This document shows positions 8,701 through 18,019 of a stretch of DNA of 35,023 nt, piece by piece. Positions within the stretch are counted from its first letter, which is position 1. Each line of letters opens with the position of its first letter. This stretch comes from Acidimicrobiaceae bacterium (GTDB lineage: Bacteria > Actinomycetota > Acidimicrobiia > Acidimicrobiales > RAAP-2), in the NCBI GenBank assembly GCA_947456095.1, contig CANGPX010000010.1, positions 1 to 35,023 on the forward strand. Reading direction: 5' to 3'. The notes beneath the pieces are model-generated. The model did not search any database and was not told the DNA's origin. It saw nothing but the letters and a program-made list of their open reading frames with translations. The translations under genes and the position numbers were made by a program.

Positions 8701-10344
8701 ATGATTCCAATGAAGTTCTTCGAAGCCGTTCGGATTCCGGGAATTCAGCCAAGGCGGGAACTTGCTGCGGGATTGACGCTCGGCGCTGTGTCGATCCCCA
8801 TCTCCATGGGCTATTCAACAATTGCCCATATGCCCCTCGCCACCGGCCTCTATGCAATGGTTCTGCCCGCAATTGTCTACGCCGCCCTTGGGAGTTCACG
8901 CCATCTGGTTCTCTCCGCCGATAGTGCGACCGCAGCGATCTTGGCAGCAGGATTGACCGGCCTTGCCCCATTCGAATCGCAAAACTATGTTGCCCTTGCT
9001 GGACTTGTTGCCGGCCTCACGGGTCTGTTTCTCCTCATCGCGCGCATTTTGAAACTCGGCTTCATCGCCAACTTCTTGTCAAAGACTTTGCTTATTGGGT
9101 TTCTCTTTGGAGTGGGAGTGACCGTTGCGATGAGTCAACTCCCAAAGATGCTTGGCATTTCCACAACGTCCAGCACTCCGGTGGCTGTCATTCGAGAACT
9201 CTCAGCACACGTGGAGTCGCTCTCGCTCCCAACTGTCGTGGTGAGTGCTTTGACCCTTGCCATCTTGCTGATAGGACGCAAACTGCAGCGGGGGCCAATT
9301 GAAGTCTTGGTTGTCGTGACGGGAATCGCAATCGCTGGACTCGGCTGGCTCCGACCATGGTCCATTGCCAGTGTTGGCACCTTGACGGGAGGACTTCCCC
9401 ATTTGGCCTGGCCGACCGTGCCACATGGCAAGTGGCCGCATCTGTTCATTGTTGCCCTCTCGCTTTCGATCGTTATTCTTGCCCAGAGCACCACCGTTGC
9501 TCGCTCGTATGCCATGCGCCATGGAGAGCGCATTGACCATGATCACGACCTTGTTGGGCTTGGTTTCTCAAATCTCGCCGCTATGGCCACTGGTGCGTTC
9601 GTCGTCAACAGCAGCGTGACCAAGACCGAACTTGGAGACCGGCTCGAGAGCCAGTCGCAGTGGCCATCGTTGATCAGTGCTGCACTTGCAGTATTTGTTT
9701 TGCTCCTCGCTCCTGGGCTGTTGTCGCAGCTACCGGCCTGCATTTTGGCAACGGTCGTGTTCTACATCGCTGTCTCGATGACCCATGTCTCCTCTCTCTT
9801 CGACATCTACCGTCGTCGCCCTGACGAGTTCGTCGTTGCCGTCATCACTGCCATTGCGGTGATCGCAATCGGTATTGAAGAGGGCATCTTGATTTCTGTC
9901 GTCTTGTGCTTGCTCAACCACATTCGCCACGGGTATCACCCAAAGACGGGTCTCGTTGCTCGTGATCACACTGGACACCTCGTCATGTTCCCGCTCAGCG
10001 AGCGAATGCAGGTTGAACCCGAGGTGTTTCTCTACCGGTTCCAATCCGCTCTCTACTATGCAAATGTCGAGCGGATGTTTGAAGAGGTTCGCCTTCTCTG
10101 CGACACCACTCCAGAGATTCGTTGCCTAGCGGTTGACCTTTCTGCCACGACAGACATCGACTACACGACTGGTCAAGTTCTTGGAGTACTTGCCAACTTC
10201 GTCGCAGACAGGCAGATTCATTTCGCCCTTCTCCATGCCGAACCTGAAGTCCAGAGTCAATTGGGCACTTCAGGGCTCACAGAAAGTGACTTCATTGAAT
10301 TTGACGCCGATCTCAGCGAATTGCTTTCGAAGTACTCGACCTAA
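8701..10344 (+). CDS. SulP family inorganic anion transporter with C-terminal STAS domain
   Basis: AGLTLGAVSIPISMGYSTIAHMPLATGLYAMVLPAIVYAALGSSRHLVLSADSATAAI...; STAS-like CLAVDLSATTDIDYTTGQVLGVLANFV; ATG at 8701. Confidence 0.93.
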   Translation: MIPMKFFEAVRIPGIQPRRELAAGLTLGAVSIPISMGYSTIAHMPLATGLYAMVLPAIVYAALGSSRHLVLSADSATAAILAAGLTGLAPFESQNYVALAGLVAGLTGLFLLIARILKLGFIANFLSKTLLIGFLFGVGVTVAMSQLPKMLGISTTSSTPVAVIRELSAHVESLSLPTVVVSALTLAILLIGRKLQRGPIEVLVVVTGIAIAGLGWLRPWSIASVGTLTGGLPHLAWPTVPHGKWPHLFIVALSLSIVILAQSTTVARSYAMRHGERIDHDHDLVGLGFSNLAAMATGAFVVNSSVTKTELGDRLESQSQWPSLISAALAVFVLLLAPGLLSQLPACILATVVFYIAVSMTHVSSLFDIYRRRPDEFVVAVITAIAVIAIGIEEGILISVVLCLLNHIRHGYHPKTGLVARDHTGHLVMFPLSERMQVEPEVFLYRFQSALYYANVERMFEEVRLLCDTTPEIRCLAVDLSATTDIDYTTGQVLGVLANFVADRQIHFALLHAEPEVQSQLGTSGLTESDFIEFDADLSELLSKYST

Positions 10345-10437
10345 TCGACTCGAAGGTTCATCGCTGGCATCTTGACCTCAAGACTTTTGCCCGAGTGAGG
10401 AGTAGGTTGAAGGCAGTTCAAACCCGGGGGGGGCTTC

Positions 10438-12489
10438 ATGAGAAGAATTCGAACTTTTGCCATGGTTGGCGCGATGGCGAGCCTTTCGCTCATTTCGACT
10501 CCACTTGCTTTGAGTGGAGCGTCGGTGGCAGCTGACCCAGCGGTCAAGGGCTGCGATGTCTTAGTCACTGCCCCTGCGGGCCACGCCTGCATGCTGCCCT
10601 GGCCAAATGATGCGTTCACCGTTGCGGCAAAGACCCCAACTGGCCGCCGCATCAATATCTCGGCCACCCTTGATCCAGCGAACAAATCTGGCGTTCACGT
10701 CAATCCAAAGGCCCAGAACTTAAATGACGGCTTCTCGGCCGGCTCAGTCATCTTGGTGAAAGTTCCAGGACTTGATCTCTCCCGGAGCGGAATTGCTCCG
10801 TCAACCGACATTGGCGCATCACTTGCCAGTGATTCGCCGATTGTGCTGTTCGACACCGTGTCGCACACACGAGTTGCCTACTTTGCCGAACTCGATGCGC
10901 AGGCCGCAGCAACGCCTGATGAGCAGCTTCTCCTCATCCACCCAGCAGCAGCGCTGACTGAAGCGCATCGCTACGCAGTCGTCCTTCGAAATCTCAAAGA
11001 CGCCGAAGGTGCGGTCCTTCAGCCTCTGTCTTCGACGACGGCTGCATGGAATGCAACGGGAAGCAGTTCTGCCCGACTCCGCCACATCCAGTCCGTACTG
11101 CGAACTGATCTGAAGCCCATTCTTGGAAGTGCCATTCCTTATCTCGCTTGGGACTTCACCGTGATCTCGGCTCAGAGTTCATCGACGCCTGCACTCACCA
11201 TGCGCAACCTTGCCTACAAGTGGCTTGGCACGCATCACCTTGCTTATCAAGGCACGATGAAGACTTCTGCTGCGAACTTTGCACCTGCGTTCACGGTGAC
11301 CTCTTCAGTTGAGAACGGGGGAACCCGAGACATTCATGGCACCTTCCAAGTGCCCTTGTTCTTGAAGGACACCTCTGTATTTTCAGCAATGACGCTCGAC
11401 GGCAAGGGGCTCCCCGCCGTCAACGGATCAAAAACTTGGACGGCAAACTTCATCTGCGTCCTCCCGTCCACCCTCAATGCCGCAGGGCCAGCGATGCCAA
11501 CGGTGTACGGCCATGGGCTCCTCGGAAGTGCCGGTGAAGTCGAAGGAGGGTCGTTTCGGGCCGGCGTCGCTGCAAACATGATGGGCTGTGCAACGGACTG
11601 GGTTGGCATGTCGCAAAACGACATTTTGAATGTGGCTCGAAATCTCGCAAACATGTCGACGTTCTCAACGCAGACCGACCACATGCTGCAAGGACTCGTC
11701 AACATGCAGTTCTTAGGACGCCTCATCAATTCCCCAGCTGGCTTTGCCTCTGACACCCACTTCAAAGATGCCTCCAATCACCAATTGTTTAAATCCAACG
11801 ATTGTCACTTCATGGGCTACAGCCAAGGCGGCATCATGGGTGGTGCTGCATCGGCAATCTCAACCGAGTGGAGTCGAGTGATTTTGGGCGTCCCGGGCAT
11901 GAACTACGGAGGCTTGCTCCTCAATCGTTCAGTTGACTGGAATGCATTCTCCTCAGTCTTCAACCCTGCGTATCCGAATCCTGTCGACCAGCAGTTAGTG
12001 CTCCAATTTGCTCAAATGCTCTGGGACCGCGGCGAGAATGAGGGCTACGTCGCCCACTTGACTAGCCACCCCTACGCCGGGATGAAGGCCAAGCAGGTCT
12101 TTCTCATTGAGAACTATGGCGACCACCAAGTTTCCAACCAAGCAGGCGACATGTTGGCGAGAAGCATTGGGGCTAAGAATCACCAACCAGCCTATGACCC
12201 AAGTTTCCAAGGCGGCGCCCCAAGAGCTGACGTTCCCGTCACTGCTCAGTGGGGACTTTCGAAACTCGATCAGACGAAACCTGCACCAGCAGGTGTGGTG
12301 CTGTGGGACTACGGCACCCCAACTCCCCCAACGGTCAACCATGCTCCTGATGGTGCGCAGTATGGACAAGATCCGCACGGATTTGGACGAGGCAATACCT
12401 ACCTCATGACCCAGATCACGACGTTCATGGCCACTGGCATCATCCCGAACTTGTGTGGAAATGCCGCATGTCAGTCAACGACGCCGTAA
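10438..12489 (+). CDS. large secreted alpha/beta-hydrolase-like protein
   Basis: Sec signal MRRIRTFAMVGAMASLSLISTPLALSGASVAA; nucleophile-elbow-like GYSQGGIMGG; 683 aa. Confidence 0.7.
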   Translation: MRRIRTFAMVGAMASLSLISTPLALSGASVAADPAVKGCDVLVTAPAGHACMLPWPNDAFTVAAKTPTGRRINISATLDPANKSGVHVNPKAQNLNDGFSAGSVILVKVPGLDLSRSGIAPSTDIGASLASDSPIVLFDTVSHTRVAYFAELDAQAAATPDEQLLLIHPAAALTEAHRYAVVLRNLKDAEGAVLQPLSSTTAAWNATGSSSARLRHIQSVLRTDLKPILGSAIPYLAWDFTVISAQSSSTPALTMRNLAYKWLGTHHLAYQGTMKTSAANFAPAFTVTSSVENGGTRDIHGTFQVPLFLKDTSVFSAMTLDGKGLPAVNGSKTWTANFICVLPSTLNAAGPAMPTVYGHGLLGSAGEVEGGSFRAGVAANMMGCATDWVGMSQNDILNVARNLANMSTFSTQTDHMLQGLVNMQFLGRLINSPAGFASDTHFKDASNHQLFKSNDCHFMGYSQGGIMGGAASAISTEWSRVILGVPGMNYGGLLLNRSVDWNAFSSVFNPAYPNPVDQQLVLQFAQMLWDRGENEGYVAHLTSHPYAGMKAKQVFLIENYGDHQVSNQAGDMLARSIGAKNHQPAYDPSFQGGAPRADVPVTAQWGLSKLDQTKPAPAGVVLWDYGTPTPPTVNHAPDGAQYGQDPHGFGRGNTYLMTQITTFMATGIIPNLCGNAACQSTTP

Positions 12490-12530
12490 GCATTCACCGA
12501 ACCTTTCTCATCCTCGCCTAACTTCAAGGT

Positions 12531-12899
12531 ATGGAAAAGCCCTTCGTAGACCCACCAGCCAGCGATGCTCCAACCGAGCTCGTCATGATCGACCTCGTTG
12601 AAGGAAACGGACCAGTTGCGACCAAAGGCAACCAGGTCGAAGTGCACTACGTCGGCGTTTCATGGTCAACAGGCGAGCAGTTTGACGCCAGTTGGGACCG
12701 CGGGGAAACGTTCCGCTTTCCCCTTGGCGCAGGTCATGTGATCCAGGGCTGGGACCAAGGTGTTCAAGGCATGAAGGTCGGTGGACAACGACGACTCGAA
12801 ATCCCCGCTCACCTCGGCTACGGCGACCGTGGAGCACCACCGGTGATCCGTGGAGGCGAGACCTTGATCTTCATCGTCGACCTCATCAGCGTTCGCTGA
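12531..12899 (+). CDS. FKBP-type peptidyl-prolyl cis-trans isomerase
   Basis: VEVHYVGVSWSTGEQFDASWDRGETFRFPLGAGHVIQGWDQGVQGMKVGGQRRLEIPAHLGYGDRG is canonical FKBP. Confidence 0.96.
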   Translation: MEKPFVDPPASDAPTELVMIDLVEGNGPVATKGNQVEVHYVGVSWSTGEQFDASWDRGETFRFPLGAGHVIQGWDQGVQGMKVGGQRRLEIPAHLGYGDRGAPPVIRGGETLIFIVDLISVR

Positions 12900-13924
12900 A
12901 CCTCGAACGGGTAGTCCTCGCCCCGGACAAGTTCCGCGGGACCATCACTGCACCGAAGTTGGCCAGTGGAATTGCCGCGCATCTCGAGCGTCATGGCATC
13001 ACTTCGAAAAGTTTTCCCATGAGTGATGGCGGCGAAGGCTTTCTCGATGCCTTTTCCGGCGAGGAGTTCCTCGTTGAACTCAACGGACCACTTGGGGCAC
13101 CCATCAAAGCTCGGGCACTGTTGTGCGAAGCGAAGACTGGCGTGCTTGGCATTGTTGAATCAGCAGAAGCCATTGGACGGCAACTCGTTGTTCATCCAAC
13201 GAGTTCAATGGCGTTGCAAGCGAGTTCTCGCCCACTTGGTGACCTCCTTGCAGCGCTTCAACACGCTGGCGCCACTCAACTCCTCGTCGGTCTCGGTGGC
13301 TCGGCCACCACCGATGGTGGACAAGGAGTGTTCCAAGCCTTGGCCGAACACGGTGGGCTCACCGTTCCACTGACTGTTGCCTGTGACGTTGAGGTTCCCT
13401 ACCTCGGCGCCTTGGCATTTGCCCAACAAAAAGGCATTGCCGAGCGCGATCTTGCTCAAGTTGAACAGATGCTGCTTCACACAGCAGACCGCTTCGCGTT
13501 GGCCACAGGAATTGATCCAACCCCTCTCAGCGGAGCAGGTGCTGCCGGCGGAGTCGGCGGAGCGCTGTTGTGCCTTGGGGGCATTGCTGTGCCAGGTGCA
13601 GCACTCGTGGCTGAACAGTCAGGGCTCGGAGAAGCCCTGAAAGACGCCACCGTACTCATCACCGGAGAAGGCGCTCTCGACGCTACGAGTTTGCAGGGAA
13701 AAGTTGTTGGCCACTTACTGCGAACAGCACCACCATCGTGCGCAGTGATTGTTCTTGCTGGCAGCGCCAAGGGGTCAATCCTTTGCGACCTTGAGGCCCT
13801 GCGACCGGGTACGCGCGTGGTGGTGTTTGACCAAGCCGTCGAGACTGCTCACGCCCTCAACAGTCCGTTAACGGTCGCCACTGCACTCCTTGACGACATC
13901 TTTTGGCCAAGCAATTCTGATTGA
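12896..13924 (+). CDS. glxK: glycerate kinase (GlxK/GarK-type); start codon uncertain, probable CTG
   Basis: VVLAPDKFRGTITAPKLASGIAAHLERHG..SFPMSDGGEGFLDAF; GGSATTDGGQGVFQALA; GAGAAGGVGGALL; ITGEGALDATSLQGKVVGHL. No ATG/GTG/TTG at the homologous N-terminus; in-frame CTG at 12896 overlaps the FKBP stop (CTGA). Confidence 0.88.
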   Translation: MNLERVVLAPDKFRGTITAPKLASGIAAHLERHGITSKSFPMSDGGEGFLDAFSGEEFLVELNGPLGAPIKARALLCEAKTGVLGIVESAEAIGRQLVVHPTSSMALQASSRPLGDLLAALQHAGATQLLVGLGGSATTDGGQGVFQALAEHGGLTVPLTVACDVEVPYLGALAFAQQKGIAERDLAQVEQMLLHTADRFALATGIDPTPLSGAGAAGGVGGALLCLGGIAVPGAALVAEQSGLGEALKDATVLITGEGALDATSLQGKVVGHLLRTAPPSCAVIVLAGSAKGSILCDLEALRPGTRVVVFDQAVETAHALNSPLTVATALLDDIFWPSNSD

Positions 13925-14010
13925 GGTTGCCGAAAGGCTCCTTTGTCGGCAATGCTGTTCAGTCGTGCGCCTACTCGAGGCGACGCAGAACGAAAAGAAG
14001 GAGTTGGGCC

Positions 14011-14913
14011 ATGGGCTTGCTCGACGGCAAAGTTGCAATCGTCACAGGTGCTGGACGCGGCATTGGACGCGAAGAGGCCATTCAGTTGGCCAAGAACGGT
14101 GCGAAGGTCGTCGTCAACGACGTTGGCGCTTCACTCCACGGTGGCGAAGGCGACATCACCCCCGCCCAAGAAGTTGTTGACACCATCATCGCCGCTGGTG
14201 GCGAAGCTGTGGTCAACGGCGACGACATCTCAACCTGGGCCGGTGGCAAGGGCGTCATTGAACAAGCGATTGACACCTACGGCTCCATGGACATCCTTGT
14301 CAACAACGCTGGTATCTTGCGCGACAAGATGAGCTTCAACATGGAAGAGTCTGACTGGGACGACGTCATTCGTGTCCACTTGAAAGGCCACTTCACCACC
14401 TCGCAGCACGCCGCCGTCTACTGGCGTGGCCGGGCCAAGGCCGGCGAAGCCGTCACTGGTCGCATTATTAACACCTCGTCTGAAGCTGGCCTCTTCGGCA
14501 GCGCCGGCCAAGCCAACTACGCAGCAGCCAAAGGTGGCATTGTTTCGCTCACCTGGGTGCTTGCCCGTGAACTTGAGCGTTTTGGCGTCACCGTCAACGC
14601 CATTGCCCCAAGGGCACGCACCCGCATGACCGAGACCGTCTTCACCGAGATGGCCAAGGGCGAAGAGGGCTTTGACAAGTTCGACCCTTCCCACATTGCC
14701 CAGCTCATCTGCTTCCTCGCCAGCCCAGAAGCTCACGACGTTTCCGGACAGGTCTTCGTGGTCTTCGGTGGCGACATCTGGGCCATGTCGGGCTTTCGTC
14801 CCGTTGGCGAGCTGCACCGTGACGCTGCATGGACCCCAGAAGAGCTCATTGCTGCCAAGGGTGATCTGTTCAAGACCCACGACTCCGGCATTGCGCCGTT
14901 TGCGTTCTTCTAA
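14011..14913 (+). CDS. SDR family oxidoreductase, HSD17B4/MFE-2-like 3-hydroxyacyl-CoA dehydrogenase type
   Basis: MGLLDGKVAIVTGAGRGIGREEAIQLAKNGAKVVVNDVGASLHGGEGDITPAQEVVDTIIAAGGEAVVNGDDIS...NNAGILRDKMSFNM...YAAAKGGIVSLT; RBS aaggag upstream of ATG 14011. Confidence 0.9.
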   Translation: MGLLDGKVAIVTGAGRGIGREEAIQLAKNGAKVVVNDVGASLHGGEGDITPAQEVVDTIIAAGGEAVVNGDDISTWAGGKGVIEQAIDTYGSMDILVNNAGILRDKMSFNMEESDWDDVIRVHLKGHFTTSQHAAVYWRGRAKAGEAVTGRIINTSSEAGLFGSAGQANYAAAKGGIVSLTWVLARELERFGVTVNAIAPRARTRMTETVFTEMAKGEEGFDKFDPSHIAQLICFLASPEAHDVSGQVFVVFGGDIWAMSGFRPVGELHRDAAWTPEELIAAKGDLFKTHDSGIAPFAFF

Positions 14914-14934
14914 GCAACGTCGAAGCATTTCCAA

Positions 14935-14966
14935 CAAGACCCGGCCCCATCAGGGGCCGGGTCTTG
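14935..14966 (+). terminator. strong stem-loop terminator
   Basis: caagacccggcccc-atca-ggggccgggtcttg, perfect 14-bp stem just after the SDR stop. Confidence 0.85.
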
Positions 14967-15052
14967 TGCATTGATGGTTGCATCCCTGATAGCCAACTCA
15001 ATCCTGCGTAAAATAGAACAGCCTCACTGGGAGGCAAGTTGAAAGGTTTCAC

Positions 15053-15433
15053 ATGACTGGTGCTGATTTCCCCATTTTGAACATCTTCCTTGAGATTTTG
15101 TTCTTCGCTCTGTTCTTCATTTGGATCATGATCTTGTTCCACGTGATTGTGGACTTGTTCCGCAGCAAGGACCTGGGCGGCGGCGCCAAGGCGCTGTGGC
15201 TGATCTTTTTGATCGTGCTCCCCTACCTCGGCGTGTTCATCTACCTCATTGCTCGTGGCTCGTCGATGCACGACCGTGACGTGAAGGCAGCCGAAGACTC
15301 AGAGCAGGCCTTCCGTCAGTATGTTGCCCAAGCTTCGCCTGCCGAAGAATTGGCCAAGTTGCACGACCTGAAGGAAAAAGGCGCCATCACTGACGCTGAG
15401 TACAACACCGCCAAGGCCAAGATCATTGGCTAG
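15053..15433 (+). CDS. membrane protein with PLDc_N-like region and C-terminal SHOCT domain
   Basis: Two TM segments (FLEILFFALFFIWIMILFHVIVDLF; ALWLIFLIVLPYLGVFIYLIARG) and SHOCT-like EELAKLHDLKEKGAITDAEYNTAKAKIIG. Confidence 0.85.
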   Translation: MTGADFPILNIFLEILFFALFFIWIMILFHVIVDLFRSKDLGGGAKALWLIFLIVLPYLGVFIYLIARGSSMHDRDVKAAEDSEQAFRQYVAQASPAEELAKLHDLKEKGAITDAEYNTAKAKIIG

Positions 15434-15454
15434 TTGTTCGTAACACTGTTTGTT

Positions 15455-15487
15455 GAAAGAGCCCCGGCCTCTGGCCGGGGCTCTTTC
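15455..15487. terminator. bidirectional stem-loop terminator between convergent genes
   Basis: gaaagagccccggcc-tct-ggccggggctctttc, perfect 15-bp stem, 3-nt loop. Confidence 0.88.
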
Positions 15488-15491
15488 GCGT

Positions 15492-16133
15492 TCATTCGAA
15501 GGTTGCGTCGCCGCTTTCGAGCAGCGCAATCGCCATCTGTGAGATTGCCTCGCAGACGTCTCGCAGCTGCGCTAAGCGATGCTCAGGGTCAGAGGTCTCA
15601 AGTAGTCGCTGGGCGTCATAGAGCGAGAGCGGCGCAAGCGAACACAACTGCCATGCCGCCTCATCAACACCCCAAGATTCCTCTAAGTCATGGCACAGTG
15701 CCGGGGTGTCGCCAACTTCAGAGAGCAGCGCCCTCGTTCGGCGAACAACCGACATGGTCTGCTTCAAGAGCTCTTGATCGCTCGTGAACTCGTGCGAGGG
15801 AATACGCTGCACCATGGCTTTTGGATAGGGGGCACCGTCGAGCCACGAGAAGACTTCAAGACGCTCAATGGCGCGCACCACCATCATGGAGCGACCGTCA
15901 GCGGACGTTGAAAGATACTCCACTTCGACTTCAACGCCAATGGTGCTGCGCACGTCACCGCCACCAACTTCGGAGCCCCGAGTAATGAGGACAATGCCAA
16001 AGTGGCCACTCGTCTCGTCTAAGTCCTCAACCAGCTGGCGATAGCGGGGCTCAAAGACGTGCAGGGGCAGTCGAGTACCAGGGAACACCACCGCAGAAAG
16101 CGGGAACATCGGCAAGATCACGACGTCTTCCAC
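15492..16133 (-). CDS. LON peptidase substrate-binding (LonSB) domain protein
   Basis: ILPMFPLSAVVFPGTRLPLHVFEPRYRQLVEDL..FGIVLI motif of the LON N-terminal domain family; no ATPase or protease domain. Confidence 0.9.
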   Translation of the reverse strand: MEDVVILPMFPLSAVVFPGTRLPLHVFEPRYRQLVEDLDETSGHFGIVLITRGSEVGGGDVRSTIGVEVEVEYLSTSADGRSMMVVRAIERLEVFSWLDGAPYPKAMVQRIPSHEFTSDQELLKQTMSVVRRTRALLSEVGDTPALCHDLEESWGVDEAAWQLCSLAPLSLYDAQRLLETSDPEHRLAQLRDVCEAISQMAIALLESGDATFE

Positions 16134-16174
16134 CGCGGTGAGCCTAGGAGCGTCGTCACCTCATTGGAGCATTC

Positions 16175-17092
16175 CTAGACGAGAAGTTCTGGGCGTCGCG
16201 CCTCGACCATTCGACGAAAACCGTCTTTCCATGACACGGTCGTTTCCCCAACCAAGGCATGGAGCCTGTCCAAATTCACTTGCACTGAATCAATGGTTGC
16301 CTCAGTTGGTGCGAAAGTTGGGCTGAGGCCCGTCAGTTCGCCAAGATAACCGCACCACTGTTCAATACTGACCGCATCATTGCCGCCCCAGTTGACCGTC
16401 GTGGCGCCAATTTCTGCTGCACGCAACAACCCCGGCAACATTGCCGCGATGTCGTCATCGTGGATGGGGTGATAGATGCTTGGCTGATTGCTATGGACGG
16501 GGATGGGTGAGCCGTTCTTCATCATCTCTAAGTGAATTGCTGGCCAGCCGCCAAAGGACCCATAGGGAACTGAGAGCCTGGCAATGGTGGTCTTGAGCGA
16601 AAACCGACGAGAGCCGTAGCGAGCTGCTGCTTCTGCGGCGATTTTGGCGGTCGAATAGGTCGCCAAGAATGGCCACACCCCATGATTGTCACCAAGCGGG
16701 CTGTCTTCATGAAAGATTTCATGCCCCATTGGCTTGTAGACGGCGGTTGATGAGCAGTGCAAGAACGCTTGCGCTCTTTGCATGTGCTCCATCAGGGCAA
16801 TGGTTCCGCCAACGCCAGCATCAAGGTCACGGGTCCAATCATTGGACTTGGCCACGGCAAAATTGAGCACATAGTCCGGTGCTTCAGGTAGCCCTGCAAC
16901 ATCCCCCGTTGCCAGATCAATGGCAACACAGGTGACTCCAGCAGCCTCAAGCGCTGACCGTTTGCCTTCGTCATGAAACCGAGCAGCGCCAATAACAGTG
17001 TTGTTTGCCGCCAAAGCTTCGGCAATGGGTTGGGCCACTTGGCCAGTTGCGCCAACCACCACAATGGTCTTGCCTTCGAATGCACTCGACAT
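16175..17092 (-). CDS. NAD-dependent epimerase/dehydratase family protein
   Basis: MSSAFEGKTIVVVGATGQVAQPIAEALAANN; YSTAKIAAEAAARYG (YxxxK); start assigned at ATG 17092. Confidence 0.85.
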   Translation of the reverse strand: MSSAFEGKTIVVVGATGQVAQPIAEALAANNTVIGAARFHDEGKRSALEAAGVTCVAIDLATGDVAGLPEAPDYVLNFAVAKSNDWTRDLDAGVGGTIALMEHMQRAQAFLHCSSTAVYKPMGHEIFHEDSPLGDNHGVWPFLATYSTAKIAAEAAARYGSRRFSLKTTIARLSVPYGSFGGWPAIHLEMMKNGSPIPVHSNQPSIYHPIHDDDIAAMLPGLLRAAEIGATTVNWGGNDAVSIEQWCGYLGELTGLSPTFAPTEATIDSVQVNLDRLHALVGETTVSWKDGFRRMVEARRPELLV

Positions 17093-17112
17093 GTCTGCCT
17101 CCTGACGCGTTT

Positions 17113-18018
17113 TTACGCGTTCGTTGTTGTTCGACTTGCTACGACATCGCCAATTGCACGAAGACATCCCAAATCCCAGGTGCCAGGCACAACAATGAAT
17201 TCTTCGCAGCAAGCTTCTTCGGCCTCTTGCAGCACGTCGAGCAACGCTTCTTCGGTGCTCACTCGACAACCTTGAGCAAGCGCACTCGCAAGTGCGTCAT
17301 CAAAGAACCCGAGATAGGTCTTGGCGAACTTCTCCAAGACCTGTTGTGGCTCGTCAACCCCAAGCACGCAGAACGTGCCGTTAATGAGGCGAGGCGACGT
17401 TATGCGACCAGCATTTTCCCAAGCCTTCGTGGCCAGGGCATTCATGGTCGCTGACTCTTTTCCAACGTCACCGAGCGAGAAGCCAGAAATTCCATCAGCC
17501 CACACTGCTGCTCTGGCGATTGCCTTCGGTCCCATTGCCCCAGACAAGATTGGTGGGCCACCTGGCAGGGAAGTTGCCGGACCCACTGGATCAGCGCCAG
17601 GAAAGGGCGGAACACCTGACCACAGTGCTCGAAGCTCATGGACAATTTCATCAAGGCGCTCATGGCGTCGGGCGAACTTCATCCCGGCTGCGGTGTAGTC
17701 ATGAGGCCGGCCACCAACGCCGAGGGCGACAACGACTCGGCCGTCACTGACGAGGTCCAAGGTGGCAATCTGCTTTGCCAGCATTGCCGGCTCGTGCAGC
17801 ATGGGCACCCAAAGGTTCCCAAAGATGCTCACGCGCTCAGTCCTCGCCGCGGCAACAGCCAAGGTGACGGTCATTTCCGGGTTGAGAAACGTGACGCGTT
17901 CACCAGTTGAGATGGACGAAAAAGGCCCTTGGTCAATGTAATCGCACCACTCACGCAGCAGCGCTCCCGTTGCTCCAACTGCCATGGTTGGCAGCGAGAG
18001 GCCAACCGTCATTGCCAT
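17113..18018 (-). CDS. LLM class (likely F420-dependent) oxidoreductase
   Basis: MAMTVGLSLPTMA...TLAVAAARTERVSIFGNLWVPMLHEPAMLAKQIATLDLVSDGRVVVALGVGGRPHDYTAAGMKFARRHERLDE typical LLM family. Confidence 0.88.
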   Translation of the reverse strand: MAMTVGLSLPTMAVGATGALLREWCDYIDQGPFSSISTGERVTFLNPEMTVTLAVAAARTERVSIFGNLWVPMLHEPAMLAKQIATLDLVSDGRVVVALGVGGRPHDYTAAGMKFARRHERLDEIVHELRALWSGVPPFPGADPVGPATSLPGGPPILSGAMGPKAIARAAVWADGISGFSLGDVGKESATMNALATKAWENAGRITSPRLINGTFCVLGVDEPQQVLEKFAKTYLGFFDDALASALAQGCRVSTEEALLDVLQEAEEACCEEFIVVPGTWDLGCLRAIGDVVASRTTTNA

Positions 18019-18019
18019 C

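Noticed and set aside
12692-12895. ATG 12692 as glycerate kinase start
   Set aside because: Would add 68 Arg/Pro-rich residues read out of frame through FKBP; not expected for the family.
14230-14937. 235-aa minus-strand ORF opposite the SDR
   Set aside because: Antisense to the HSD17B4-like SDR; no domain.
17105-17120. acgcgt-tttt-acgcgt palindrome at the LLM/epimerase junction
   Set aside because: Six-bp arms only; easily due to chance, no supporting context.
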